Shown: positions 15,716 to 24,781 of the stretch, piece after piece
How positions within the stretch are numbered: the first letter of the stretch is position 1
How the letters are laid out: the number at the start of each line of letters is the position of its first letter
Assembly (NCBI GenBank): GCA_945861265.1
Contig: CAMAUC010000023.1
Coordinates: forward strand, 1-42,712
Direction: 5' to 3'
From: Rhizobium sp. Q54
GTDB lineage: Bacteria > Pseudomonadota > Alphaproteobacteria > Rhizobiales > Xanthobacteraceae
Length of the DNA stretch: 42,712 nt
Position numbers and translations under genes: made by a program
Notes under the pieces: generated by a model
What the model was told of the DNA's origin: nothing
Databases searched by the model: none
The model's input: the letters and a program-made list of their open reading frames with translations, nothing else

Positions 15716-17116
15716 TCAACCGGTTTTCGCGGCAGGTCCCGTATTTTGTCGCGGTCTGCCCAGCGCGGCGATATCGGCGACCAGCGAGGTCAGGCTGCCG
15801 ACATGGCTCGTCTTTAGACCGCCTTCGCCAGTTTCGCCGCGCACGGCCTCCGGCACCACGGCGCGGGCAAAGCCGAGCTTGGCCGATTCCTTCAACCGGC
15901 TCGGCGTATGTGACACCGGGCGGATCGCGCCGGACAAAGATATCTCGCCGAAATAGACCGCGTCGGCCGGCAGCGGCGAATTGGCCAGCGACGACACCAG
16001 CGCGGCGGCGGCGGCGAGATCGGCGGCCGGCTCATTGATGCGCATGCCGCCGGCGATATTGAGATAGACGTCGTAGCCGCCGAGCTTGACGCCGCAATGG
16101 GCCTCCAGCACCGCGATCACCATGGCGAGGCGCGAAGTGTCCCAGCCGACCACGGCGCGGCGCGGCGTGCCGAGCGAGGTCGGCGCGACCAGTGCCTGGA
16201 TCTCGACGAGCAGCGGCCGCGTGCCCTCCATGCCGGCGAACACCGCCGTACCCGGCGAGCCGAGGTCGCGCTCCGACAGGAACAGCTCGGACGGATTGGA
16301 CACCTCGCGTAAACCCGCGCCAGTCATTTCAAACACGCCGATCTCGTCGGTCGGGCCGAAGCGGTTCTTGACCGCGCGCAAGATGCGGAACTGGTGCGAG
16401 CCTTCGCCCTCGAAGGACAAAACGGCATCGACCATATGCTCGACGACGCGGGGACCTGCGATCTGGCCGTCCTTGGTGACGTGACCGACGAGAATGATCG
16501 CGGCGCCGGAACGCTTGGCGAAGCGGATCAGCATCTGCGCCGCGCCGCGCACCTGGCTCACTGTGCCGGGCGCTGAATCGACGGTGTCGGTCCACATGGT
16601 CTGGATTGAATCGATAACGATGAGGCGCGGGATTTTCCCCTGCGTCAGCGTGGCGATGATGTCCTCGACCGCGGTTTCGGAGGCAAGCTCCACCGGCGCA
16701 TCGGCCAGTCCGAGGCGCTCGGCGCGCAGGCGCACCTGGGCGACGGCTTCCTCGCCGGAGATATAGACCGCGCGCTCGCCGGCGCGCGCCAGCGCGGCGG
16801 TCGCCTGAATGAGCAGTGTCGATTTGCCGATGCCGGGATCGCCCGCCATCAGCAGCACCGAGCCGCGCACGAAGCCGCCGCCGGTGACGCGGTCCAGTTC
16901 GGCAATACCGGAGGGCAGGCGCGGCGCGTCATGCGCTTCGCCGGTCAAGGGCTGGAGTTCGAACAGGCGGCCTTTGGGCGCTTTGCGGCCGGGCGGGCGC
17001 TCGGCGCCTTCCTCGACCATGGTGTTCCACTCGCCGCAGGCCTCGCATTTGCCCTGCCAGCGATTGGCCCCGGCGCCGCAGTTCTGACAGATGAAGGAAA
17101 GACCGCGCCGGGACAT
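15716..17116 (-). CDS. radA: DNA repair protein RadA
   Basis: RadA (Sms) is a RecA-like ATPase that promotes branch migration in recombinational repair. The 466-residue protein has the N-terminal zinc finger (Cys10, Cys13, Cys24, Cys27 in ICQNCGAG...GKCEACGEW), Walker A GDPGIGKSTLL near residues 92-102, Walker B LIVIDSIQTMW, the RadA hallmark KNRFG, and a Lon-like C-terminal domain (GGYDVYLNIAGGMRINEPAADLAAAAALVSS in two parts) with FGEISLSG. A GAGG about nine bases before the ATG supports the start. It lies downstream of alr on the same strand, 77 bases away. Confidence 0.98.
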   Translation of the reverse strand: MSRRGLSFICQNCGAGANRWQGKCEACGEWNTMVEEGAERPPGRKAPKGRLFELQPLTGEAHDAPRLPSGIAELDRVTGGGFVRGSVLLMAGDPGIGKSTLLIQATAALARAGERAVYISGEEAVAQVRLRAERLGLADAPVELASETAVEDIIATLTQGKIPRLIVIDSIQTMWTDTVDSAPGTVSQVRGAAQMLIRFAKRSGAAIILVGHVTKDGQIAGPRVVEHMVDAVLSFEGEGSHQFRILRAVKNRFGPTDEIGVFEMTGAGLREVSNPSELFLSERDLGSPGTAVFAGMEGTRPLLVEIQALVAPTSLGTPRRAVVGWDTSRLAMVIAVLEAHCGVKLGGYDVYLNIAGGMRINEPAADLAAAAALVSSLANSPLPADAVYFGEISLSGAIRPVSHTPSRLKESAKLGFARAVVPEAVRGETGEGGLKTSHVGSLTSLVADIAALGRPRQNTGPAAKTG

Positions 17117-17193
17117 GGGAATCGCCTCGTAATGGATGCTCAGGAGCCTATAAGGCCGATGAGAACATTACAAGAACATTGTTTAAGAAGGCG

Positions 17194-18372
17194 TTATTCC
17201 GACCGGTAAACCCGGTGATAGCGCTGCCCGAGGCCCGTCAGCAGCTCATAGGCAATCGTGCCGGCGGCGGTGGCGACCTCGTCGATGCCGAGTTCGTCGC
17301 CGATCAAGGTGACGAAGTCGCCGCGCCGGACGTCGGGCGCGTCTGTGACGTCGATCGCCATCAGGTCCATCGATACCCGGCCGGCGATCGGGCAGCGTTT
17401 GCCGGCGACAATGGCAAAGCCGCCCGGCGCCTCATCGCTCGAGCCCGAGGCGCGCAGATAGCCATCGGCATAGCCGACCATGACCACGGCGATGCGGGCG
17501 TTGCGCCGCGCAGTCCAGCCGGCGCTGTAGCCGACGCTCGCGCCCTTGGCCACGGTGCGCACCTGCGCGACGCGGGCTTTCAATTCGATCACCGGCCGCA
17601 TCGGATTGGGCCGGCCCGGCGTCGGATTGGCGCCGTAAAGCGCGACGCCCGGGCGCACCATGTCGCAATGCGCATTGTCGGACAGGAAAATGCCGGATGA
17701 ATTGGCCAGCGACGACAGGATGCCGCGATAGTGCAGGCGCACTTCGCGGAACAGCCGCATTTGCAGATCGTTGAGCGGGTGGCCGGTGTCCTCGGCGCAG
17801 GCAAGGTGGCTCATCAGCAAGGTGATGCCGTGGTTCTCCGAGCGAATGCGCGGCGCAAGCGCGGCCGCGTCGTTCGCGGAAATGCCGAGCCGGTTCATGC
17901 CGGTGTCGACATGCAGCGCCGCGCCGCCGCGCCATTGCGTCGTGGCGACGAAGGCGTCCCATTCGGCCAGTTCGACCATGCTGCCGATGACCGGGCGCGC
18001 GCGCAGTTCGGCGTAAACCTGCGGGGTGCCGGGGATCAGGCCGTTGAGCACATAGATCGCGGCGTCGGGCGCGGCCTCGCGCACGCGGCGGGCTTCGGAC
18101 AGATCGGCGACGAAGAAGGTCTTGCAGCCGGCGCGCGACAGCGCTTTCGCCACCGGCTCGATGCCGCAGCCATAACCATTGGCCTTGATGACGCCGGCGC
18201 ATTCCGCCGGCATGGCGCGGCGCGACAGCGCCCGCCAGTTGGCGACCAGCGCGCCAAGATCGACAGTGAGAATGCCGCCTGATTCCGCCGCCGGCGGTCC
18301 GGACGTGGTTTCACTGTCCGCGCCGTTCGACGCGGTCGGCTGGGGGTCGGCAATGACATCGACGCTGGCCAT
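17194..18372 (-). CDS. alr: Alanine racemase
   Basis: A PLP enzyme interconverting L- and D-alanine for peptidoglycan. The PLP lysine is Lys63 in AGVIKANGYGCG. HVDTGMNRLGIS, the active-site Tyr in SVGYSAGW, and PGVALYGANP are also present. The C-terminal barrel has CPIAGRVSMDLMAIDVT and GTIAYELLTGLGQRYHRVY, as expected. The length of 392 includes about 30 extra N-terminal low-complexity residues (ADPQPTASNGADSETTSG) before the conserved ILTVDLGALVANW. An in-frame later start is conceivable, but none is obvious. Confidence 0.96.
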   Translation of the reverse strand: MASVDVIADPQPTASNGADSETTSGPPAAESGGILTVDLGALVANWRALSRRAMPAECAGVIKANGYGCGIEPVAKALSRAGCKTFFVADLSEARRVREAAPDAAIYVLNGLIPGTPQVYAELRARPVIGSMVELAEWDAFVATTQWRGGAALHVDTGMNRLGISANDAAALAPRIRSENHGITLLMSHLACAEDTGHPLNDLQMRLFREVRLHYRGILSSLANSSGIFLSDNAHCDMVRPGVALYGANPTPGRPNPMRPVIELKARVAQVRTVAKGASVGYSAGWTARRNARIAVVMVGYADGYLRASGSSDEAPGGFAIVAGKRCPIAGRVSMDLMAIDVTDAPDVRRGDFVTLIGDELGIDEVATAAGTIAYELLTGLGQRYHRVYRSE

Positions 18373-18434
18373 GGTGGAAAAGGTTTAGCCGTCCCGGCGG
18401 CGCGCGTCCATGTTCGGGAACCGGAGAATTCGGC

Positions 18435-20084
18435 TCAAACCGCCGCGGCTTCCAGTGGCGCGCGGTCGCGGATCATGTCGGAGGCCTTGTCGGCGATCAT
18501 AAGGGTCGAGGCGTTGAGATTGGCCGAGATCATGCGCGGCATGATCGAGGCGTCAACCACGCGCAAACCCTCCAGGCCATGCACACGCAGGCGGTCATCG
18601 ACCACGGCCAGAGGATCGCTGGCCGGTCCCATGCGGCAGGTGCAGCCGGGGTGGAAGGTGGTCTGCGCGCGCTGGGTCGCGGCGGTAAGAAACTCGTCGT
18701 CGGTGGTCACGCCCGGTCCGGGGAAATCCTCGAAGTCGTAATAGGGCGAAAGCGGCGCGGAGGAGAGCAGGCGCCGCGCCAGTTTCATGCCGGCAACGGT
18801 GACGCGGCGGTCGAGTTCGGCGCTGAGATAATTGGTCTGGATCAGCGGCGCGTCAAACGGATCACCTGAGCGCAGGCGCACATGGCCGCGGCTTTCCGGC
18901 CGCTGCTGCCAGGAGGCGACCGACATGCCGGGTTCGTTCTCCAGCTTGCCCTGTTCGCCTTCCATGTAACTGGCCGGCGTGAAGGTGAGTTGCAGATCGG
19001 AAGATTCCGCCGTCTCGCCGGAATGCCAGAAGCAATACACCAGCGTCGGCGACAGCGCGAGAATGCCGCGCCGCGTCGTCGCCCATTTCAACGCCTCATA
19101 TGCGAGGTTCAATCCGCGCGCGCGCTCGTTGATCGTTTTCGTGTTCTTGACGCGCGCCACCGAGCGCGGCGCGTAATGATCCTGCAAGCCCTCGCCGACA
19201 CCGGCGAGCGCGTGCCGCACCTGGATGCCGTGCGCTTGCAGCAGCGCCGCCGGTCCGACGCCGGACAATTGCAATAGCTGCGGCGAATTATACGAGCCGC
19301 CGGAGAGAATGACTTCGCGGCGCGCGCGCACTTCCAGCGCCTCGCCACCGCGCCCGCCTTTGGCGTAACGCACGCCGACGGCGCGCTTGCCCTCGAACAT
19401 GATTGCCGTCGCATGCGCATGCGTGCGCACGGTGACATTGCCGCGCTTCATTGCCGGATGCAGGAACGCGGTCGCCGCGCTGATGCGCCGGCCTTTGTAG
19501 ATTGTGCGCTGCGCGTAGGAGACGCCTTCCTGTGTCGCGCCGTTGTAATCCTTGTTGCGTGGAATGCCGAGGCTCTGCGCGCCGGCGATGAAGGCCTCGC
19601 ACAGCGGATCGCGCCAGTCGATATCGGTGACGGTCAGCGCCCCGTCGCGGCCGTGATAGGTGTCCTCGCCCTCGCCGATACGGCGCTCCAGCCGCTTGAA
19701 ATAGGGCAGCACGTCGGCATAGCCCCAGCCGCGATTGCCGATCTGCGCCCAGGTGTTGAAGTCGCTGCGCTGGCCGCGATTATAGATATGACCGTTGATC
19801 GACGACGAACCGCCGAGCGTCTTGCCGCGCGGCGAGAAGATGCGGCGGCCGGCGGTGTATTGCCCCGGCTCCTGAGAATAGCACCAGTTGATGCTCTTGT
19901 TGTAAAACGTCTTGATGAAGCCGGCGGGGAGATGAATGTAAGGATGCCAGTCGGCGGGACCCGCTTCGAGTACGCAGACGCTGACCGCAGGGTCTTCGCT
20001 CAGGCGGTTGGCCAGAACGCTGCCAGCCGACCCCGCCCCGATGATCACATAATCGAAACTGTCCATGGACTGCGCGCCGGCCAT
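18435..20084 (-). CDS. GMC-family FAD oxidoreductase (choline dehydrogenase-like)
   Basis: A 549-residue flavoprotein of the glucose-methanol-choline family. The FAD dinucleotide fold is FDYVIIGAGSAGSVLANRL near residues 10-28, followed by GKTLGGSSSINGHIYNRG (GMC signature 1) and ILSGGSYNSPQLLQLSGVG (signature 2). The C-terminus has TFHPGCTCRMG, VVDASIMP and NLNASTLMIADKASDMI. The substrate is an alcohol but cannot be specified. The start is either 20084 or ATG 20066; neither has a Shine-Dalgarno site. A TATAGT nine bases before 20084 suggests a leaderless or very short-leader mRNA. It interrupts the alr-dnaB neighbourhood. Confidence 0.93.
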   Translation of the reverse strand: MAGAQSMDSFDYVIIGAGSAGSVLANRLSEDPAVSVCVLEAGPADWHPYIHLPAGFIKTFYNKSINWCYSQEPGQYTAGRRIFSPRGKTLGGSSSINGHIYNRGQRSDFNTWAQIGNRGWGYADVLPYFKRLERRIGEGEDTYHGRDGALTVTDIDWRDPLCEAFIAGAQSLGIPRNKDYNGATQEGVSYAQRTIYKGRRISAATAFLHPAMKRGNVTVRTHAHATAIMFEGKRAVGVRYAKGGRGGEALEVRARREVILSGGSYNSPQLLQLSGVGPAALLQAHGIQVRHALAGVGEGLQDHYAPRSVARVKNTKTINERARGLNLAYEALKWATTRRGILALSPTLVYCFWHSGETAESSDLQLTFTPASYMEGEQGKLENEPGMSVASWQQRPESRGHVRLRSGDPFDAPLIQTNYLSAELDRRVTVAGMKLARRLLSSAPLSPYYDFEDFPGPGVTTDDEFLTAATQRAQTTFHPGCTCRMGPASDPLAVVDDRLRVHGLEGLRVVDASIMPRMISANLNASTLMIADKASDMIRDRAPLEAAAV

Positions 20085-20142
20085 TTTTTTCGACTATAGC
20101 CGCGCGCCGAACAAAGGGTAGGGAATTCTCAGTCGCCGATTC

Positions 20143-21651
20143 TTAATCGCCGATCCTTGCCGGCATGCGGTCGCTTTGCGCCAGCGACGAGAACTTGGTG
20201 GTGGCGCCCTCGAAGGACAGTTCGACCGTGCCGGTCGGGCCGTGGCGCTGCTTGCCGATGATGACTTCGGCCTTGCCGTAATATTTGTCGCTGTCGGCCA
20301 TCCAGGCGGCGAACTTCTCGCGGTCCGACTCCGACGGCTTGCGCATCAAATGATAATATTCTTCGCGATAGACGAACATGACGACGTCGGCGTCCTGCTC
20401 GATCGAACCCGATTCACGCAAATCCGACAGTTGCGGATGCTTGTCCTCGCGGCTTTCGACCTGACGCGACAATTGCGACAGCGCCATCACCGGCACCTGT
20501 AATTCTTTCGCCAGCGCTTTCAGCCGCGTGGTGATCTCGGTGATTTCCTGCACGCGGTTTTCCTGGCCGCGCTTGCTCGAGCCGGTCAGCAATTGAAGGT
20601 AGTCGACGACGATCAAATCGAGGCCGCGCTGGCGCTTCAGCCGGCGCGCGCGCGCGGCGAGTTGCGCGATCGACAGGCCGCCGGTCTCGTCGACATAGAG
20701 CTTCAAGTTCTGCAAGCGGATCGAGTAGTCCTTGATCTTCTCGAACTCGTCGCCGCTGATGCCGCCGCGCCGGATCTGGTTCGACGGAATGCCGGTCTGC
20801 TCGGCGATGATACGGGTGGCGAGCTGCTCGGCCGACATTTCCAGTGAGAAGAAGCCGACGATGCCGCCATTGGCGGTTTCGGTGTGGCCGTCGGCGCGCA
20901 CTTCGCCTTCCCGATAGGCATTGGCGACGTTGAAGGCGATGTTGGTGGCGAGCGCGGTCTTGCCCATGCCGGGGCGGCCGGCGAGCACGATCAAATCGGA
21001 CTTCTGCAAGCCGCCCATCATGCGGTCGAGATCATCGAGGCCCGTGGCGATGCCGGAGAGTTTGCCGTCGCGCTGATAGGCGTTGGCCGCCATGTCGATG
21101 GCGGTGGTCAGCGCCTGACCAAACCCTTGAAAGCCGCCGTCGTAACGGCCGGTCTCGGCCAGTTCGAACAATTTGCGCTCGGCGTCCTCGATCTGCGCGC
21201 GCGGCGCGAAATCGACCGGCGCGTCGAAGGCGACATTGACCATGTCCTCGCCGACCTTGATCAGGTCGCGGCGGATCGACAGGTCGTAGACGGTGTGGCC
21301 GTAATCCTCGGCATTGATGATGGTGGTCGCTTCAGCCGCGAGGCGGGCGAGGTATTGGGAGAGCGTCATGCCGCCGATATCGATGGTGGCGTCGAGAAAG
21401 GTCTTTAGCGTGACCGGCGTGGCGATCTTGCCGACTCTGACGAGATCGCGGGCGATCTGGAAAATTTTCTGATGGATCGGCTCGAAAAAATGTTCCGGCG
21501 TCAGAAAGTCGGAAACCCGGTAGAACGCTTCGTTATTGACCAGGATCGCGCCCAGCAGCGCCTGTTCCGCCTCGATATTGTGCGGGGCGGTGCGATAAAG
21601 CGCGGCCGGTTCTTCGGCCGGCTTGCGGAGGGCTGATTCGATGGCGGCCAT
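20143..21651 (-). CDS. dnaB: Replicative DNA helicase DnaB
   Basis: The hexameric fork helicase. The N-terminal DnaG-binding domain starts LYRTAPHNIEAEQALLGAIL with FFEPIHQKIF. After the linker, the RecA-like motor has Walker A GRPGMGKTALATNIA, the H1a-type FFSLEMSAEQLATRII, Walker B DLIVVDYLQLL and the arginine-finger region KRGQENRVQEITEI, ending with SFEGATTKFSSL. The 502 residues are complete and no intein is present. An AAGGAA site precedes the start. A CGTCAATTTGACG palindrome lies 15 bases upstream. Confidence 0.98.
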   Translation of the reverse strand: MAAIESALRKPAEEPAALYRTAPHNIEAEQALLGAILVNNEAFYRVSDFLTPEHFFEPIHQKIFQIARDLVRVGKIATPVTLKTFLDATIDIGGMTLSQYLARLAAEATTIINAEDYGHTVYDLSIRRDLIKVGEDMVNVAFDAPVDFAPRAQIEDAERKLFELAETGRYDGGFQGFGQALTTAIDMAANAYQRDGKLSGIATGLDDLDRMMGGLQKSDLIVLAGRPGMGKTALATNIAFNVANAYREGEVRADGHTETANGGIVGFFSLEMSAEQLATRIIAEQTGIPSNQIRRGGISGDEFEKIKDYSIRLQNLKLYVDETGGLSIAQLAARARRLKRQRGLDLIVVDYLQLLTGSSKRGQENRVQEITEITTRLKALAKELQVPVMALSQLSRQVESREDKHPQLSDLRESGSIEQDADVVMFVYREEYYHLMRKPSESDREKFAAWMADSDKYYGKAEVIIGKQRHGPTGTVELSFEGATTKFSSLAQSDRMPARIGD

Positions 21652-21665
21652 GGTGTTCCTTGTTC

Positions 21666-21678
21666 CGTCAATTTGACG
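21666..21678. promoter_or_regulatory. Short palindrome before dnaB
   Basis: CGTCAA-T-TTGACG lies 15 bases before the dnaB start. It may be an operator or may arise by chance; there is no second copy near by. Confidence 0.2.
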
Positions 21679-21830
21679 AAACTTTGATTGGCCATTGGCT
21701 TACACCGCCTAATGCGTTTCGCGAGATTTAACTGGCGCTGTCCACGCTATGCACCGGTGTGGATGAATTTTGCAGCGCAAGGCGTCACATGCCGCTTGAC
21801 GGGCTTAGGCCGTGTTAATAGAGCGATGCC

Positions 21831-23096
21831 TTATTCGCCGGCCAGCCGCAACGGCGCGTGCCGCGAATTCTCGGCCTCGCGCAGGCTCTGCTCCTCGCGC
21901 ATGATGTAGTCGCGGGTCATCGGCACTACATCTTGACGCTTGGTGAGCTGAATCTGGAACACCATCAGATTTTGCTCGCGAAACGCCATTTCCGACGAGG
22001 CCAAATAGAATTCCCACATGCGGACAAAGCGTTGGTCGTAAATCCGCTCGACTTCCTCGCGGTGCGCCAGGAACCGCTCGCGCCAGGCTTTCAGCGTTTC
22101 GGCGTAGTGCAGGCGCAATATCTCGATATCGGTGACCAGAAGTCCGGCTTTTTCGATTTTCGGCAGCACTTCCGACAGCGACGGTATATAGCCGCCGGGG
22201 AAAATATATTTCGAGATCCACGGATTGGTGCGGCTCGGCCCTTCCGAGCGGCCGATCGAGTGCAACACCATGACGCCGTCATCGGCGAGCAGCTTGGCGC
22301 TCTTCTTGAAGAAAGTTTCGTAGTGATTGACGCCGACATGCTCGAACATGCCGACCGAGACGATGCGGTCGAAACGGTCGTCGATATCGCGGTAGTCCTG
22401 TAAATTAAAGCGCGCGCGCGTGCTCAAGCCGCGTTCCGCGGCGCGCGCATTGGCGATGGCATGCTGTTCCTGCGACAGGGTCACGCCGGTGACGTCGGCG
22501 CCGCCAAAATCGGCCAGATACAGACCCAGACCGCCCCAGCCGCAGCCGATGTCGAGCAGCCGCGGGCCCCGCTGCGCATTAGAATGCGATAACCGCAGCT
22601 TGGCGGCGAGATGCCGCTTCTTGGCGAGCTGGGCGTCATCCAGCGATTGGCCGGGCCGTTCGAAATAGGCGCAACTGTATTGCCGGTCGGCGTCGAGGAA
22701 GAGGGAGTAGAGCCGGCCGTCGAGATCGTAATGATGCGCGACATTGCGGCGCGAGCGCGTGCGCGGATTGAACTGCTCGAAACGGCGGTACAGGAAGCGG
22801 AGAAAACCTTGCAGCCGCGCCCAATGCGGCACTTCGGTTTTTTGCCCGAGACAGATCGCCAGCACATCGGCGATCGATCCTTGTTCGACGACAAAACTGC
22901 CGTCCATATAGGATTCGCCGAATTTGAGTTCCGGATCGAGCAGAATGCCCCATTCGGCGGCGCGGGAAGCAAAACGAACCGATACCGGTTGGCCGGTCCC
23001 GTCGCCGAAGGTGAAAGTCGTGCCGCGCGAGGTCGTGACGCGAAAGTTGCCTCGCCGGATAAATGTCTTCAATAACAGCCGAAGCAACCAATCCAT
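21831..23096 (-). CDS. cfa: Cyclopropane-fatty-acyl-phospholipid synthase family methyltransferase
   Basis: A SAM-dependent enzyme that adds methylene across unsaturated acyl chains of membrane lipids. The 421-residue protein has an N-terminal lipid-binding domain (to about residue 115), NVAHHYDLDGRLYSLFLD, YSCAYF (140-145), SAM motif LLDIGCGWGGLGLYLA near 180-195, GVTLSQEQ, FDRIVSVGMFEHVG, and the C-terminal FPGGYIPSLSEV with LRLHYAETLKAWRERF. All key CFA synthase blocks are seen. It lies after dnaB's promoter region on the same strand and diverges from the cytochrome gene. The enzyme often rises in stationary phase; no regulatory site is identified here. Confidence 0.93.
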   Translation of the reverse strand: MDWLLRLLLKTFIRRGNFRVTTSRGTTFTFGDGTGQPVSVRFASRAAEWGILLDPELKFGESYMDGSFVVEQGSIADVLAICLGQKTEVPHWARLQGFLRFLYRRFEQFNPRTRSRRNVAHHYDLDGRLYSLFLDADRQYSCAYFERPGQSLDDAQLAKKRHLAAKLRLSHSNAQRGPRLLDIGCGWGGLGLYLADFGGADVTGVTLSQEQHAIANARAAERGLSTRARFNLQDYRDIDDRFDRIVSVGMFEHVGVNHYETFFKKSAKLLADDGVMVLHSIGRSEGPSRTNPWISKYIFPGGYIPSLSEVLPKIEKAGLLVTDIEILRLHYAETLKAWRERFLAHREEVERIYDQRFVRMWEFYLASSEMAFREQNLMVFQIQLTKRQDVVPMTRDYIMREEQSLREAENSRHAPLRLAGE

Positions 23097-23459
23097 GGCC
23101 GCCCCCCATCACTGTATCGACTAAACCCGCAGCGCCAATCGCTGCTCACCACTCGCCGTTTCCATTGCGCGTCCGTGGTAGTAGCTTCGCACCTCCCGCA
23201 AACGCGACGGCCCCAGGCGGGTTCCGCGCCAATATTCAACCAAACTTGAGGTGGTACTTCAATGCCACAATTCGGCGCGGGCTATGCGTTTCCGGCAGGG
23301 AGGGGCGACCGGGGCGCCGTTGTTAGCTCAGGGGATGGGACGAAGGATCGGGTCACAATTCCGCAAGAATGGGCTATCAAGCAAGCAGACTCGGGCGCAC
23401 TGAGCGGAGCGCGCGGTAACGGGCGGCGGCACCGGCGGGCGGCAAAAGGACGGACGGCA
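23097..23459. other. Intergenic region between cfa and the cytochrome gene
   Basis: 363 bases between two divergent genes, so it must carry both promoters. I see no convincing -35/-10 pair, no stable long hairpin and no credible small gene. An AAAAGGA site at the right edge serves the cytochrome gene. Nothing else can be supported. Confidence 0.5.
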
Positions 23460-23945
23460 ATGAAGTTTTTGGCAGGCGGCATGCGGCAGGCTTTGGGGGT
23501 ATTAGCGGTTCTGTGGGCTTTGCCTGCCGGCGCCCAGGAAAACCTCTATGGCAACAAGACGCCGGCGCAGATTTTCGCCACCGATTGCGCGATCTGTCAC
23601 AAGTCGGCGCAGGGCCTGAGCAAGGCCGGCGGCGCTTTTGGCATTGGTCTCGAGGGCTTCCTGCGCGAGCACTATACCGCCAGCAAGGAAACGGCGGCCG
23701 TCCTGGCCAAATATGTCCAGTCGATGGATACGGGTCCGGCGGCGCCGGAAAAACCGACCAAGCGCACGGCGTCGAAGCCGGCGGCGAAGAAGCCAGGCGA
23801 GGCAAAGCCCGACGACAAGGCTGACGCAAAGCCGGAAACAAAATCCGAACCGAAGACCGACGCTAAACCGGAAGCCAGGGTCGAAGCCAAGCCGGAACCG
23901 AAACCCGAAGCGAAGCCGGAAGCGAAGCCGGAAAAATCCGAATAA
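23460..23945 (+). CDS. Exported single-heme cytochrome c-like protein with Lys-Pro-Glu tail
   Basis: A 161-residue protein with a signal peptide (MKFLAGGMRQALGVLAVLWA, cleavage after GAQ). A short domain carries one heme-attachment motif CAICH within FATDCAICHKSAQGLSKAG. The following FLREHYTASKETAAVLAKYV resembles other small rhizobial cytochrome-like proteins. A distal Met ligand is not obvious; the Met in YVQSMD is the only nearby candidate. From about residue 97 the tail is a degenerate Lys-Pro-Glu/Ala repeat (KPETKSEPKTDAKPEA and so on), likely extended in the periplasm. The start at 23460 has AAGGA ahead. The partner is unknown. Confidence 0.75.
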   Translation: MKFLAGGMRQALGVLAVLWALPAGAQENLYGNKTPAQIFATDCAICHKSAQGLSKAGGAFGIGLEGFLREHYTASKETAAVLAKYVQSMDTGPAAPEKPTKRTASKPAAKKPGEAKPDDKADAKPETKSEPKTDAKPEARVEAKPEPKPEAKPEAKPEKSE

Positions 23946-23983
23946 CGGTTCGCCGTAAAGCCGCGTTCGCACGCCGATAAACG

Positions 23984-24021
23984 AAAATCCCGCCCTGGAG
24001 AAATCCAGAGCGGGATTTTTT
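23984..24021. terminator. Bidirectional intrinsic terminator
   Basis: AAAATCCCGCCCTGGA and TCCAGAGCGGGATTTTTT pair around a GAAA loop with one mismatch. Seven Ts follow on the plus strand and four on the minus strand. It serves the converging cytochrome gene and rplI. Confidence 0.88.
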
Positions 24022-24043
24022 TGATGTCAGAAGCGACGGACGA

Positions 24044-24724
24044 TCAGGCGTCGTCGGACTTCTTCTTGCGCTTGGCCTTGGCCGGCTTGGCGTCGGCATC
24101 GCCCTCGGCGGCGGCCGCGACGGTCTCGCCTTCGGCGGCGGCATCTTCCGCTTCTTCCGATTCAGCGTCGAACAAGGCTTCGGCGCGCGCCTTGGCGGCT
24201 TCGGCCTCGGCTTCCGCGTCTTCGGCGTCTTCACGGCGGATGGTGACGTCCTCGCCGCGGCCGATGCGTTCGGCTTCCGCTTCGCTGCGCGCGACGATGA
24301 CGGTGACCGAGACTTCGACGTCCGGATGCAGCGCCAGCGGCACCTTGTACTGGCCGATCGACTTGATCGGCGCGTTGAGTTCAACCGCGGTGCGGGTGAT
24401 GGTGTTGCCTTCGGTCGAAATCAGGGTGGCGATATCGCGGGTCGAGACCGAGCCGAACAGCTGGCCGGTTTCGCTCGCCTGACGGATGACGATGAAGGTC
24501 TTGCCGTCGACCTTGGCGGCGACCTTGCCGGCTTCGCCCTTGCGCTCGAGGCTCTGCTTCTGCAGCTCAGCCTTCATGCCTTCGTATTTGGCTTTGCTTT
24601 CGGCATTGGCGCGCAGCGCCTTGCCGCGCGGCAGCAGAAAATTGCGGGCGTAGCCGTCCTTGACGCGGACGACGTCGCCCATCTGGCCGAGTTTGCCGAC
24701 TCGTTCGAGCAGAATGACTTCCAT
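24044..24724 (-). CDS. rplI: 50S ribosomal protein L9 with long charged tail
   Basis: L9 sits at the base of the L1 stalk. Residues 1-50 ([19 protein letters not shown] then [17 protein letters not shown]) are the canonical N-domain. The central helix and C-domain ([20 protein letters not shown] to [16 protein letters not shown]) end near residue 150. A 75-residue extension follows that is first acidic and Ala-rich and then ends basic ([14 protein letters not shown]). E. coli L9 is 149 residues, so the 226 here reflects this tail, which is common in length but variable in alphaproteobacteria. It is the last gene of rpsF-rpsR-DUF2232-rplI, and a terminator follows. Confidence 0.97.
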   Translation of the reverse strand: MEVILLERVGKLGQMGDVVRVKDGYARNFLLPRGKALRANAESKAKYEGMKAELQKQSLERKGEAGKVAAKVDGKTFIVIRQASETGQLFGSVSTRDIATLISTEGNTITRTAVELNAPIKSIGQYKVPLALHPDVEVSVTVIVARSEAEAERIGRGEDVTIRREDAEDAEAEAEAAKARAEALFDAESEEAEDAAAEGETVAAAAEGDADAKPAKAKRKKKSDDA

Positions 24725-24781
24725 TTTCGTTACTCCTTCGTGGATATTTGTTCGTTGGGTTGAGGGTCAAGTCCGGAATTT

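Noticed and set aside
21758-21766. DnaA-box-like TGTGGATGA near dnaB
   Set aside because: A single near-match with one mismatch, no cluster of boxes and no AT-rich unwinding region, so no origin is claimed.
23322-23372. tRNA-like words (TTAGCTCAG followed by GGGTCACAATTCC)
   Set aside because: They mimic a D-arm and T-arm, but no anticodon stem, acceptor stem or paired D-stem can be drawn around them.
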